Shown here piece after piece: positions 11,609 to 22,768 of a stretch of DNA of 64,000 bases. The DNA is from Carposina sasakii (lineage: Eukaryota > Arthropoda > Insecta > Lepidoptera > Carposinidae). Location of the stretch: NCBI GenBank assembly GCA_014607495.2, contig CP053172.1:3610888-3674887 (forward strand), written 5' to 3'. The position numbers and the translations under genes were made by a program. Under the pieces are notes generated by a model. It searched no databases. It was not told where the DNA came from and saw nothing but the letters and a program-made list of their open reading frames with translations. How positions within the stretch are numbered: the stretch's first letter is position 1; the number at the start of each line of letters is the position of its first letter.

Positions 11609-12997
11609 TCAGAAGACGGCTTGGGTGTCACGTGACCGCTGACTGGCTGGTACAAGGTGTTCATAGTATGAAATTGCCAGGCAGTTCACTTTACGCCGAA
11701 AAGTGCCTGGGAATAAGAGCTCATAATACGACCCCAGAACAGTTTCAAAAAATCGAATTCTAGCATGCAACAATGACAGCCCAAAGCTGAAGTTTTCTTT
11801 TTTGCATGGCCTCGCCTTTGACAAGTCGTTAAATTCCGAAACAGTGGCTTCACATACCTATATATAGCACCTCATTGTTGATTTCGTATGCGTTGCTGCA
11901 TTGCATACCTTACCATCCACCATCGTAAATAACATTCTGTGCTTAATAGAAATGTCATTTATATTTGTGCTGGAAAGTGCTGATATCTGTGATTGTATAT
12001 AATCAATTTCCTCATTTGTGAGGTCAGTTGTCTCCTTAACGAAACGTATTCTTATAGGCCGGCAATAGCGAGGTGACGATGGCGTTGGGTTTTGCCATAG
12101 TATTTTTTTTTCTGAACCATAAATTAATTGGAGTGGAACTACAGAGCTTTGAAATATATTGGCATCAGAATCATCTTCACACTCAAATTTCATTTTATAC
12201 TGTACTTGTTGTGACCCATCACAGCCCCACTTGGTTATTAATATTAATGAGCGTTTTTCGTCTTCATTTAAACCTTCTACAGCTTCTCCCAGATGTTGTA
12301 TCAGTCGTGATGCTGTATGATCCATCAAGTTCTGAACTCGAACTTCAGCACATGTTTCGGTCACACGATGAATTTCCGGATAGCTGTCTTTTTTCGCCCT
12401 TTGGAGGACAGAATAGCACGGGAAAAAACTCGGATTCGTATCTCGTACTCTTTCATATTGAGCTTTAGTTAATTCTGCTTCTGTGAACATTGACAATGCT
12501 TGTAAAGGTGATAATTGGCGAGGCTGATCTTGTTTTTCGGTACTTTCCTTAAAAGCCGTTACATATTTTTTTCCCCTTTGAGGACATTTTATTAGATCTT
12601 TAACAACTTTGGAAGCTTCGATTTTGCCCGCAATTTAGTTGCCTTTGAACTCTTTCGGCAATGTTATAATGAAAACAATAGCAAAGGTCGCACCTATTGT
12701 GCTTCACTTACCTGCGCTCGGTAAAGTTATAGTGCCCTTGAGCCACGTGGTATTATTTTCTTCGAACCTTTTTTTTATTTTGTGTGCAGCCAGCCATTTT
12801 CGTTTGAAATCATGTTTAATAATTGAGATTTTGTGCTTTATATCAGCTATTCTTGGATCATCTTGAGAATATCTTTTCAACAATTCTTTCTCCATAAATG
12901 ATAGCTTTCCGTTAAATGTGTGTTCATTTGAACGTTGAGCGATGTCATACAACTCATTTCGAGTCATAATCCTCATGTCAGAAGATCCTGATAACAA
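11609..12997 (-). pseudogene. Transib (RAG1-related) transposase, truncated and broken
   Basis: The minus-strand frames 12704-12997, about 12480-12630, 11858-12496 and 11609-11857 read as one protein with interruptions. Transib-like signatures are MFTEAELTKAQYE, ITKWGCDGSQQVQY (first Asp), ILWQNPTPSSPRYCRPIR, MLFTMVDGKVCNA (second Asp), STMRCYI and SLLHARIRFFE. A TAG follows RCYI at about 11858; the frame then continues without the usual CGAT Cys motif being contiguous. The distal part with the third acidic residue is missing, since the sequence diverges after the HARIRFFE segment. Transib is the transposon superfamily related to the RAG1 core. This copy cannot encode an active enzyme. Confidence 0.75.
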
Positions 12998-13964
12998 TAA
13001 TATTAAAAAATGTTTGTACCAAATATTTAGGTCTTTACAAAAAAAAAATAATAATAATAAAAGGTGCGGATTCGTGCGGCTACTTTTTTTATAAGTAGCC
13101 TGCCAAGTAAGTGCCCCACATTATACAATAGTTTTCAATGCCCAGAAATGTTCAGAAATATAACGAAACCCCTTTTAAAATAGTAGAATAATTATTTTTA
13201 CAACAATTAATTACACCTATGTTGTCGACTAGAAAAACAAAAATCAACAAGTTATTTGGCAAATAAAATATATTTATCAGAAAGTACATACCTGGCGCAG
13301 AATAATCTATCATAAAAACCACCACTAAACCACTTCACTGAACTAAAACAAGAGCTTTGAGAATGAAATAAGAGCGTATCGAAAAATCACACGTCAGGCG
13401 TAAGCGAGCTGTAACTTCCGACTGATCGCACGAAGCGCAGTATTACTCTAGCGTTTTACGTGTTTCGCTATTGGGTGCAGTGATTCATTAACTTTTTAGT
13501 TGTATATAATACTCGGTAGCTTACGGAAAATATTAAATTTCTTTTTTGGCCAGGTTTTGAGGCTAAATACCACACTGTGCAGCGTTCAAATAGTCGTCCG
13601 TTAATTTGCGGACGACTTTATTTACATGGCCAGTACCACTAACATCAGGATCGGCTGACCCTATGTACATGTGGATGAATATGAACCAACCCATTAGGGT
13701 AAGCCAATATGTATAATTATACACCAAAGGAGAATGGGCACTTTTATATGGGTTGCGTCCCAACACTTGTAACAGATTGCGACAAGTATAAACTGGTTTA
13801 CCAAGTCTCCATTACGATAAATAATCGAAGTTTTTATTATAATTGTGTGCAAGGTAAAAGTTATTGAAGGTCAAAAGTCAAAGGATTTTTCTAATAAAAC
13901 TGCCAAGTTATGTTTTTTTACATATTTATTACACAATACTACATACATCAGTGGCTTACAATGA
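12998..13964. other. Intergenic, one unrecognised ORF
   Basis: A minus-strand ORF at 13563-13766 (67 codons, containing GWFIFIHMYIGSADPDVSG) matches nothing I know. A short hairpin, AGTCGTCCG/CGGACGACT, is at about 13590-13617. The rest is AT-rich and unremarkable. Confidence 0.35.
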
Positions 13965-14355
13965 TTAATATTGGTTATTATCAATAATTATTTCATCCAA
14001 AAACGTTGCCGGTAACAAAATGCGCGGCTGGTGTCGTGCCCAACCAAGGTACCATATTATACTCATGATGTGAGCACAAGTGCCCACTGTTCGCTTTCCT
14101 GTCAAGCAGGAGCAATAATAATACGCAATGGCTTCTCTCGCCGTTTGTGCTCTATTATTTGTTAAAATATACGAGTAGTAAACCCTACCCGATATATGAC
14201 GGGATTTTATTCCCCCTCTTAAAAGAACACCATCTGAAATGTCTGTTATATTGTGCAAGGTTTGGAATTGGTCCTGTGCATATTTCTATAGTGTACACAC
14301 CATTTCTAATATATTTACTTAAATATGATCGCGCAAGTTTAATTTGGTAAGTGCC
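13965..14355 (-). pseudogene. SWIM-type zinc-finger remnant of a transposon protein
   Basis: The upstream part (frame 14185-14448) begins after a possible acceptor (CTTTAG near 14357) with TYQIKLARSYLSKYI. The downstream part (13965-14258) holds VLLRGGIKSRHISG and a SWIM-like Cys/His cluster (YYYCSCLTGKRTVGTCAHIMSIIWYL). A 1-nt shift near 14262 separates them. This pattern is common at the C-terminus of insect transposon proteins. The upstream part of the gene is cut off by the element starting at 14359. Confidence 0.6.
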
Positions 14356-14358
14356 TAA

Positions 14359-15164
14359 AGCCCGGTATACACGGCAACGATAAAACTGCGCAAACGAACT
14401 GTGCAGTTCATTTGCGCAGTTTATCGAACGTAGGTAGTGCGTCCACATATCTACGATATCTGCGTCGATTGGTCAGTTCCCAGCAGAAACTCAAGACGAA
14501 ATACACGTCATTCGCGATGGAAGATGATGAAGTGCTTGCGCTAGTCTGGCTTATTTTGTGCAAAAAGAGAAGAAAATCACGTAGTGTGTGGTGTAAAGAT
14601 TGGCTTCTTAAAAGAAAGTCATACTCTCACATAAATTTATTAAACGAGTTGAAGTTTTCCCCAAAAGACTGGCACAATTATTTGAGGATGAATGAAGAGA
14701 CTTACTTACACCTCTTGTTTTTAGTCACACCGCTAATACAAAAAAGCAATACCGTGATTAGAGAAGCAATAAGTTCTCATGAACGATTGTCTGCAACTCT
14801 TGAGGTTTTTAGCTACAGGTCGCTCGTACGAACGCATGAAGTTTTCTACATTGATATCGAAACAGGCTCTCAGTCGAATCATTCCTGAAACTTGTGATGC
14901 TTTGTACAAAGTTCTACAGAAAGATTATTTCAAGGTAAGTTTTGCATAATGTATAACAATATTATAAGTTACATAGAAATCTGTTTAATTTCACTAAAAC
15001 TTTGGGTTTTTGCTTATATCTTTTGAATAAAGCTAAAAATTTCTGGCAGATCCCTAAATAAAATGGTAAAGATTTTTTTAAAGGTAAAACTCGTTCCGAT
15101 CGAAACGATGACATTTAGCTTTCGGAATTAGTTTCACTTCTGTAAGAAATTATTCACTATTTTA
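14359..15164 (+). pseudogene. Harbinger element B: 5' end and first transposase exon only
   Basis: The element starts after TAA at 14356-14358 with a subterminal near-palindrome (ACTGCGCAAA ... TTTGCGCAGT). The exon runs 14517-14934, from ATG to CAAG/GTAAGT. It encodes the typical Harbinger N-terminal half (SHINLLNELKFSPKDWHNYLRM, ending KVLQKDYFK). An extra G near 14808 shifts the frame before the FLATGRSYE segment. The exon is closely related to exon 1 of element C (15318-15760). No catalytic exon follows: the sequence is cut by the mariner relative at 15167, and nothing matching resumes after 24391. Confidence 0.75.
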
Positions 15165-15317
15165 TACAGTGTGATATGGGCGGTACTTCTAAAGCAGGCC
15201 ATACAAGCTAGGGTATGCCTGACAGGAATGCCTGTACAGTTACGCCTGTCAGGTAAACCTAAGCTTCATAGAGCCCATACACATAGCGGAAACCTGTACA
15301 AACTCTCAGTTGAAACC

Positions 15318-17357
15318 ATGGCTCCGGCCGCGACAGTCGATCTCGATGCCGTAGCTTTAATTGGTTTATTGTTTGTTTTATTGAGAAAGAGGAAATTGAA
15401 ACGAAAATCTCGTCTACAATGGTGCAAACCATGGTTACTGCGAAGAAAACAATACTCCCATATAAATTTATTAAAGGAACTGAAATTCGAGCCAAATGAT
15501 TATCGAAATTATCTACGAATGGATGAGAAGACGTATCTCAAACTGTTAGCAGCGGTGACTCCTTACATTGAAAGGCAAGATACAATAATGAGAAAAGCTA
15601 TATCACCACATAAACGATTAACCGTGACTTTAAGATATCTTGCAACAGGGAGATCATACGAATGTCTTAAATATTCTGCCATTATATCACCTCAAGCTTT
15701 AGGAAAATACCAGAAACCTGTAATGCCATTTATCGGACTTTACAGAAGGATTATCTCAAGGTACGTTAAATGAAAACAAGTTAACTAATTTTTATGAAAC
15801 GTGTTTTTTTATTAATCAAGGTTTTATCAATCATATTAGAGTAGTGAGACGGCAATATAGAGGTATGTTTTATTAATCAAAGTTACAATTATTGTAATAA
15901 GACGACAATGACGAATGATGAATAGTTTCTTCTGGAATTGACAATGGAAGTGATGTCTGAGAATTGTTTTGAAATAAATTTTGAGATGAGCCCAAGTATT
16001 GTTGGTTATTGTGTTGGTACAATTGTGATTGTATGGCATGAGCTTGTTGTACTTGTGGCGAACGTACGGACGGCTGGCTCTCTGGGCTGGGTGTTGGTGA
16101 AGAAACTATGTATGTTGGACTAGGAGTCGATGAAGGTTTATTTATGTTTAAATAACTATCATAATTTAAATGTTCCAATTCAGCTTCATACAACGTGTCA
16201 TTAATTATTTTCTCAGCTATAAGGCGCTGCCTTTTCTCCAGCGACCTTAACTTTATTGAGATAGTTTTTCCAAGTAAATTATAGCGGTCTTCTTGTGGTG
16301 CAGGACGTTTAAAATGTTCATGTACGCTTGTTAATACTTCTTTGGTTAATTTATCTTCATTGATTCTTTTTGAAGGTCTTGAACGTGTTTGGCAATTTTT
16401 GGGTAGCAATTGCTGTTCATTAACTGTGGATTCGTTGGTAGGGACATTTGTAGAATTCATATCATTTTCTATATGACTATTTTCTCCATCAATGTCTTCA
16501 TTTGTGGTCGCAACGCTAATCTGAAAAAAAAAAAATTGTTACAGTTTCCTGATTCAACTGAAAAATGGAAAGAAATAGCGGAACAATTTGAAGATAGATG
16601 GAATTTCCCTCATTGCTTGGGTGCGATTGACGGCAAACATATTGATATAGTTCCACCTAGCCAAAGTGGATCTTTTTATTACAATTACAAAAAGAAACAC
16701 AGTATGGTTCTCATGGCAATAGTAGATGCAAAGTATAGATTTTTATTGGCTGATTTTGGAACAAATGGAAGGATTTCTGATGGGGGTGTATTACAGAATA
16801 CTAAGTTTTTTGAAAAATTACAGAATAACAAGTTAAAAGTTCCAACTAGTGAAACTCTCAAAAATAGCAGTAAATGCCTTCCATATGTATTTGTTGCTGA
16901 TGACGCGTTCCCTTTAAGAGTTGATATGTTAAAACCATTTCGACAAGCAGATTTGAATTCAAGGGAACGCAAAATATTTAATTATCGATTGTCTCGAGCG
17001 CGACGTATCGTAGAAAACGCATTCGGAATTTTATCTTCAAGGTTTCGAATATACCACACTGCGATAAATGTAGAGCCAGAACAAATAGAAAAAATTGTTA
17101 TGGCTACATGCGTTCTGCATAACTTTTTGATAGAACACACACCGAGTTCTTATGCGCCCCGGAACTGCTTTTATCAAGAAAATACTGAGAATAGTACTAT
17201 TGTCACCACGGGTTACGATACTACAAACACAAATATGGAAAATTTACTGCGACGACCTCAAGGAAATATTATGACTGATGCAAAAAATGTGAGGTTACAA
17301 TTCGCAAATTATTTCGTTAATGAAGGCAAAGTGCCGTGGCAAGATGCTTTTATTTAG
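15318..17357 (+). pseudogene. Harbinger C transposase, two exons, one frameshift
   Basis: Exon 1 (15318-15760) encodes the N-terminal half (SHINLLKELKFEPNDYRNYL, LRYLATGRSYECLKYS). Exon 2 (16545-17357, after TTGTTACAG) joins in phase and carries the catalytic core. Candidate catalytic residues are Asp in LGAIDGKHIDI, Asp in ISDGGVL and Glu in RRIVENAFG. A small deletion near 15704, in the segment before IPETCN, shifts the frame, so the reading frame as it stands ends at 15773. Exon 2 is intact (271 codons). The exon lies inside the intron of the antisense MADF gene. Confidence 0.88.
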
Positions 17358-17810
17358 AGCAATTTCTTACTTTTTATTTTAAGTATGTATTTTTAATAAT
17401 AAACATAGTAAATATGAATGGTTTTTTTTACTTACCAGAGAATCATCATCATCTTCAATCATATTAGACCTTGAAGCACGTGGAGTGTCCTGATCTTTGA
17501 GGAAGTCGAAAAGGTCGTAATACCATAATGTTGGTTTGTAAACTTCGTCTGCAGATGCTCCGGACTTTGTGGAATCTTCAATTTTTTTCTTTTCTTTTCT
17601 TCCGTTGCATCGCAAATTGTTAATTTTTTTAATTAGGTCTTCTTTTGTGGCATTGGGCTCCAATTCTCTCAATTTAGTTACTAACTTTTCATACGCTGCC
17701 GCCCTCTTATTAGCTTCGTGGTATTCCTTGTATTTAACGCGCCAAAGACAGTATTCAGATTTATATAAATCGATAAATTCTTCAATAGTAGTGTTTCGCT
17801 TACGAGACAT
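15873..17810 (-). CDS. MADF-domain accessory protein of Harbinger C
   Basis: The two exons are 17436-17810 (ATG to TCTCTG/GTAAGT) and 15873-16520 (after a T-rich CAG), both phase 0, giving 340 residues. The N-terminal 95 residues form a MADF-like (Myb/SANT) domain: IEEFIDLYKSEYCLWRVKYK, AAAYEKLVTKL, DLIKKINNLRCNGRKEKKK. The rest is low-complexity, Pro/Ser/Gln-rich, with a helical segment near LEKRQRLIAEKIINDTLYEAEL. The single intron contains the sense-strand catalytic exon of the transposase. By family, it should bind element ends and recruit the transposase. It is uninterrupted although its partner transposase is broken. Confidence 0.82.
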
Positions 17811-18682
17811 GGCGCCGGAGCTCCGCGAGGCGAGCGCGCGTCCTTCTGCGTCTAGCGTCTCGGACGACTGACGCCTGCGCAGGCAACCGCCACACACGCT
17901 CCGGTTTACCTGTACAGGTTTACTGCGCAGGTATACCAACCGGTAAAAAATACTAGATTTTGTATTTTCTGGTTTGCCTGGACAGGCGTGGAAACCTGCA
18001 CAGTTGTTTCACATACACGCATAGGTTTAACTGTACAGTTTAACTGTACAAGCATACCTGTCAGGCATACCCTAGCGTGTATGGCCTGCTTAAGACTTTA
18101 GAGTCCAGTTGGACATCCATCTCTATCAACAAAAAAAATATATTAAGGGGTTGCAGCCCCCTCCCCTCTTAAGGGTAGCCTTTTAAATTTTTTTTTGGTC
18201 TCGTCATCTGATACAAACAGCAACAACTCAGGTTTATCTTTATTAATCTTAGATACATTAAAAAAACTGTTTTTAATAGATAAAGATACGGACAAAGTAT
18301 TCAATATCAAAAATATCTAATTTATTGGTACATTAAAATCTAAATTTAATTTTAAATGCATTTTTTATTTAAAAAAATGTACCTTTTTTCTTATTTTTAA
18401 AGTTAATTTTTAAAAAGTGCCTATTATTGTACCTTTTTTTTGCACCTATTTAACAGTATTTGAGTAGCTCTAAATAGGGACAAAAATTTTGACGCTACGG
18501 CAATAAAACGCAGAGATATGACTTTTTTTTATTAGCCCCTGCGCAAGCGCGCAACATCTGCGCCAAACACTACAATAAATAAAGAGTGTTTTTACAAAAT
18601 CATTTTATTTATTTTTACACTTAACACTGTTAGTTAACACACACACAATACTTTTCAACCACGATTTTAATACAATATTTTT

Positions 18683-19470
18683 TTATAGCAACTGTTTAAA
18701 GTGTTGACCTCTGTTTTGCAAACATGCCGTAGCTCTTATAGCTACTTGCTGCGTTGATCGCCTCAACATGTCGCGATCTGCACGAATTTCGTTAGCTGCG
18801 TCTTGTATTCGTTCAAATAACTTCACGGGTGTTTACTTCATTAAAATAAACTTTTTGCTTCATATGACCCCAAAGGAAAAAGTCTAGTGGTGTCATGTCG
18901 GGTGAGCGTGGCGGCCAAGCAACACGGCCGCCGCGCCCAATCCATCGCGGATACGAGCTGTCTAGGAAAGCTCTTACGTCACGAGCAAAGTGAGCAGGGG
19001 CTCCGTCCATTTGTAGCCACATATTTTGGCGATAATTTAAAGGAATCTCCCTCAATAATTCGGCAAATTGCGTCTGCAGAAATTCCAAAAACCTCGGGCC
19101 ATTCAGTGTTTCTGGTAGTTCGATTGGTCCAATCAAAACATCATCGATCATAGCAGCCCACACATTAATCGAGAATTCGTGCTGGAATGTTGACGGTCTT
19201 ATAGCTTTGGGATTTTCTTCAAGCCACAAGTGGAGGTCACAAGCGACGTACACTTTAAGCGATCATAACTTTTCGTTCCGGGGCTGGTCGTCGAATACCG
19301 TTAACAGATAACCTTCTATGAATGTCTATGAAAGTGTGATAACTTGGAGTAGCCCTGTTCGGAAACCTCCTTCGATATTCGCGCACTGCAGCACTTGCAT
19401 TTCCATTACAGAAACCGTAGATGAAATGAATATCCGCAACATATTCATCGTAATTTCGGCGATGTGCCAT
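18683..19470 (-). pseudogene. DUF4817-type transposase with internal deletion
   Basis: The N-terminal piece (19470-19255) has the DUF4817 segment (DIHFIYGFCNGNASAAVREY). It is followed, after a short filler, by the C-terminal half (from DLHLWLEENPKAIR at about 19235). The HTH region and the first catalytic Asp, roughly 150 codons by comparison with the copy at 440-1508, are missing. The second and third motifs are kept (LQMDGAPAHF; RSPDMTPLDF). A 1-nt shift near 18825 moves the last 45 codons (AIRATACLQNRGQHF) out of frame, ending at 18683. The filler at the junction copies a segment found at 19741-19768. Confidence 0.85.
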
Positions 19471-19784
19471 CGTTACTTAGAAGTGTTAGAACACACACAA
19501 ATCGCAAAAAAATCTCGTAAGTTAGTGCGTAGAGTACGTGTAAGTAATCACAGAGGTTTTTAACAACTAGCTAGTTTTGTCATTCATTAGAGAAGGGCGT
19601 CAAGGCTCAAGGCACCGGGTAATTTTTTCTAAGAATTGAATGATCCTCGGTAACATCTTTCATCTCTTTCGCTCACTAGCTAGCCCGCCGTTTTTCCTTC
19701 TCATTCCGTTACCTGCTCTACCATTCAGCTAACCATAAAGCGACGTATACTTTAAGCGATCATAACTTTAAGGTTTATCAAGAC

Positions 19785-20214
19785 AGAGTTGAAATTTTAG
19801 TGTGCTCGTGTAAGATAGCTCAAATACTGATGAATATGTGTAAAAAAAGTGTACAATAATAGGCACTTTTTAAAAATTAACTTTAAAAAGGAGAAAAAAA
19901 GTACATTTTTTTTAAGAAAAAATGCATTTGAAATTAAATTTAGATTTTAATGTACCAATAAATTAGATATTCTTGATATTGAATACTTAGTCCGTATCTT
20001 TATCTAATAAAAAGTTTTTTTAATGTGTCTAAGATGATTTAAACCTGAGTTGTTGCTGTTTGTATCAGACGTGTCTACGACGAGACCAAAAAAATTGAAA
20101 AGGCTACCCTTAAGAGGGGAGGGGGCTGCGACCCCTTAATATATTTTTTTTGTTGATAGAGATGGATGTCCAACTGGACTCTAAAGTCTTAGAAGTACCG
20201 CCCATATCACACTG
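19785..20214 (-). repeat. Right TIR of the mariner-type element
   Basis: Reverse complement of 15167-15192 joined to about 18091-18500, with scattered mismatches. It shows the uninterrupted target of Harbinger C at 20189-20191. Confidence 0.9.
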
Positions 20215-20456
20215 TATATTAAAGGTGCAAACAAACTGGGCTTATATGATGCCACGCCACGTTATGTGATGTTACGTTAGAAACAAACTAGCCCTACGCT
20301 ATGCCACCGTCAGCGACAGGAACAAACTGAGCTTACGCGCAAACACGCCACGTTATGTGATGTTACGTTAGAAACACACTAGCATTGGCCCACGCCACGT
20401 ATTCAGTGAAGCGTTGATCGTCGGAGTATTCGGTTGTTTCGTACTACAGTAGAAAA

Positions 20457-22768
20457 ATGGATTTTACTGACAGCTCCGACGAAGATTTTTTAAACTTAGC
20501 GGTATTGTACTACATTATTACAAAGAAAAAAAAAGTGCAAAGAAGATATTGGGTTCATAAAATTAACAAAAAAAGAGAGCCACATGGAGAGTATCATAGT
20601 CTTGTCGTGCCAGATTTAGAAGAAGACGATGAACGCTTTTACAAATACTTTCGTGTAACTAAGGCGCAGTTTGAAAAAATTCACGACTTTTTGAAGACGG
20701 ACTTACGTAAAATTCATACACGGTTACGTAAACCTATAGGAACAAAGGAAAGACTAGCAGTTTGTTTAAGGTAAGTTTTATTATGTAATCATTACAATAA
20801 TTGAGTTATCTTAAAAAAATATTAAGTAATAATAGTAGTAGTTTCTTTAATATTCGTAAAAACCAAGAGTTGTGTAGGTATTTTTCGGTGAATGAGGTGA
20901 TTGGCTTATTTGATTGAGATTAAAGGATGGTGCCAGGTCTGAAGACGGTGAATGAGATGGTAATTGTGTGCTTGGAGATGGAGATTGTGAATGAGTTGCT
21001 TGAGTTGATTGCACCATTTTATTGAGACTAAAGGATGGTGCAAGTTCTGATTGGTGTGTGATAGAAGACGGTGAATGAGATGGTAATTGTGTGCTTGGAG
21101 ATGGAGATTGTGAATGAGTTGCTTGAGTTGATTGGAACATTTGATTGAGATTAAAGGATGGTGCAAGGTCTGAGTGGTGTGTGATAGAAGACGGTGAATG
21201 AGATGGTGATTGTGTAACGACTGGCTGTATCTTGCGATGTTGTTGTATTATAATTGGCTGACTTAGTACGCTATGCTGACGTTCTAGTTCTCGAATCTCA
21301 ACATCGTGAATAGCTTTGTGTAAATCCATTTTTATTCTTGCTTGATCTAGCTTAGGCAACTTTTTCAAAGATTTGCTCATACATAAAAAGAAGTTATCGG
21401 TTTCATCCATTTGGTTTTGTAATTTTCTTGCTTCCTGAGTTGATTTCATCAAATCAACAATTTCTTTGATATCTGGATTGGTCTGTTGCGGTTTACTTTT
21501 CTTATTGCGTTGAACTGGTTCTATATCATTCGAGGACAAATAAGACGAATCGTTATTTACGTGAGATGATAGTTCTGATCCGGAGGTGCTAGGAGAACTA
21601 CCTAAATTTGTTAATGTTGGTCGATTTTCCATGAAAGGTATCAAGAAAGACATTACTTTTTCATATCGCCACGGGAGTATAGACTCTGCTGCTTGTCCAC
21701 TTTTTTTTTTGAGTCGGCGTTTTAAAGCATTTGTGTGACAGTTTCTTAATTTAGTCCATATAGATTTGCATTCTTCAACTGAAACAAAATAAATCACTTT
21801 ATTAATTTTTTAAGATATTGAAATTCTTTTTCAGATTCTTGGCTACAGGAAATTCATTTCAATCTTTAAGTTTCAACTATCGCATGGGCTCCAGCACAGT
21901 ACGCAGTATTGTAAAACAAGTATGTGAAGCAATCTGGAAAAATATGAGTCCTCGTGTCATGCCTCTGCCTACCATTTCCATGTGGAGAAAAATATCAGAA
22001 GATTTTAATTCAAAATGGAACTTCCCAAATTGTATAGGCGCGCTTGATGGAAAGCACGTGAACATACAATGCCCAATAAATGCTGGATCACAATTTTGGA
22101 ACTACAAGGGTCAGCACTCAATCGTCTTGTTAGCACTAGTAGATGCAGACTATAAATTTATAGCGGTGGATGTTGGTGCATACGGACGAAACAGTGACGG
22201 AGGAATTTTTGAAAAATCAGCGCTCGGCAAGAAATTACTACAGAAAGAGTTGGATGTGCCAGAGGATCAACCGCTAACAAATGAAGGAGAGGCTGTACCT
22301 CATGTGATAGTAGGTGACGAGGCATTTCCATTGTTGTCCTACTTGATGAGACCTTACAGCAAAAATACTTTGACAAGAAACGAACCAAATAAAATATTTA
22401 ACTACAGACTATCGAGAGCAAGGAGAATATCGGAAAACGCATTTGCTTCATTACGTGCGAGGTGGCGTGTTTTTCAAGGACCATTGCAAGTGCAACCAAA
22501 CTTGGTAGATAAAATAATTTTAGCTGCATGTTGTTTGCATAATTATTTAGGACCTGACTTTGAAATCGCTGATGACATAGAAACTTATTTTGAACCGAGG
22601 AAGCAAGCTTTCGTTGACTTAGACCGATATATACAGCAAAACCCTGTCTTGAATGCTTTTCATATAAGAAATCAATTCAGAGATCATTTCAATTCTCCAG
22701 CGGGTTCTGTTACCTGGCAACTACGCATGATTAGAAGAGGGCAACGAAACATCAATGACAACTCGTAG
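20457..22768 (+). CDS. Harbinger D transposase, two exons, apparently intact
   Basis: Exon 1 (20457-20770, ending TTAAG/GTAAGT) and exon 2 (21835-22768, after TTTTTCAG) join in phase to give 415 residues. The N-terminal half has the element-family region (YWVHKINKKREPHGEYHSL, YKYFRVTKAQFEKIH) and the HTH-like segment FLATGNSFQSLSFNY. The DDE_Tnp_4 core has Asp in IGALDGKHVNI, Asp in RNSDGGIF and Glu in RRISENAFASLRAR. The C-terminal Leu/His segment (AACCLHNYL) is conserved. No lesion is seen. The catalytic exon lies entirely within the intron of the antisense accessory gene. Confidence 0.92.

Larger units (their letters stand above)
15193..18090 (+). mobile_element. PIF/Harbinger element C, inserted in the mariner left TIR
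   Basis: The ends AGCAGGCCATAC... and its inverse are flanked by TAA (15190-15192 and 18091-18093). The right arm of the surrounding mariner repeat (20181-20200) has the same sequence with only one TAA, so it serves as the empty site. Subterminal repeats are rich in CCTGTACAG and CCTGTCAGG words. Length 2898 bp. It holds a frameshifted transposase on plus and an open MADF gene on minus. Confidence 0.92.
15167..20214 (-). mobile_element. Mariner-superfamily element with 0.43-kb TIRs, host to a nested Harbinger
   Basis: The ends read CAGTGTGATATGGGCGG and its inverse, flanked by TA at 15165-15166 and 20215-20216. The left repeat is split by Harbinger element C (15193-18090) and continues from 18091 to about 18500. 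The right repeat runs from about 19785 to 20214. Without the nested element the unit is about 2.15 kb. It carries a DUF4817-type transposase on the minus strand (18683-19470) that lacks its middle. TA duplication and CAG-type ends agree with the mariner superfamily. Confidence 0.88.

Noticed and set aside
13560..13620. Short hairpin AGTCGTCCG/CGGACGACT as a terminator or RNA gene
   Set aside because: Too short, with no associated gene; rho-type terminators do not apply in a eukaryote.
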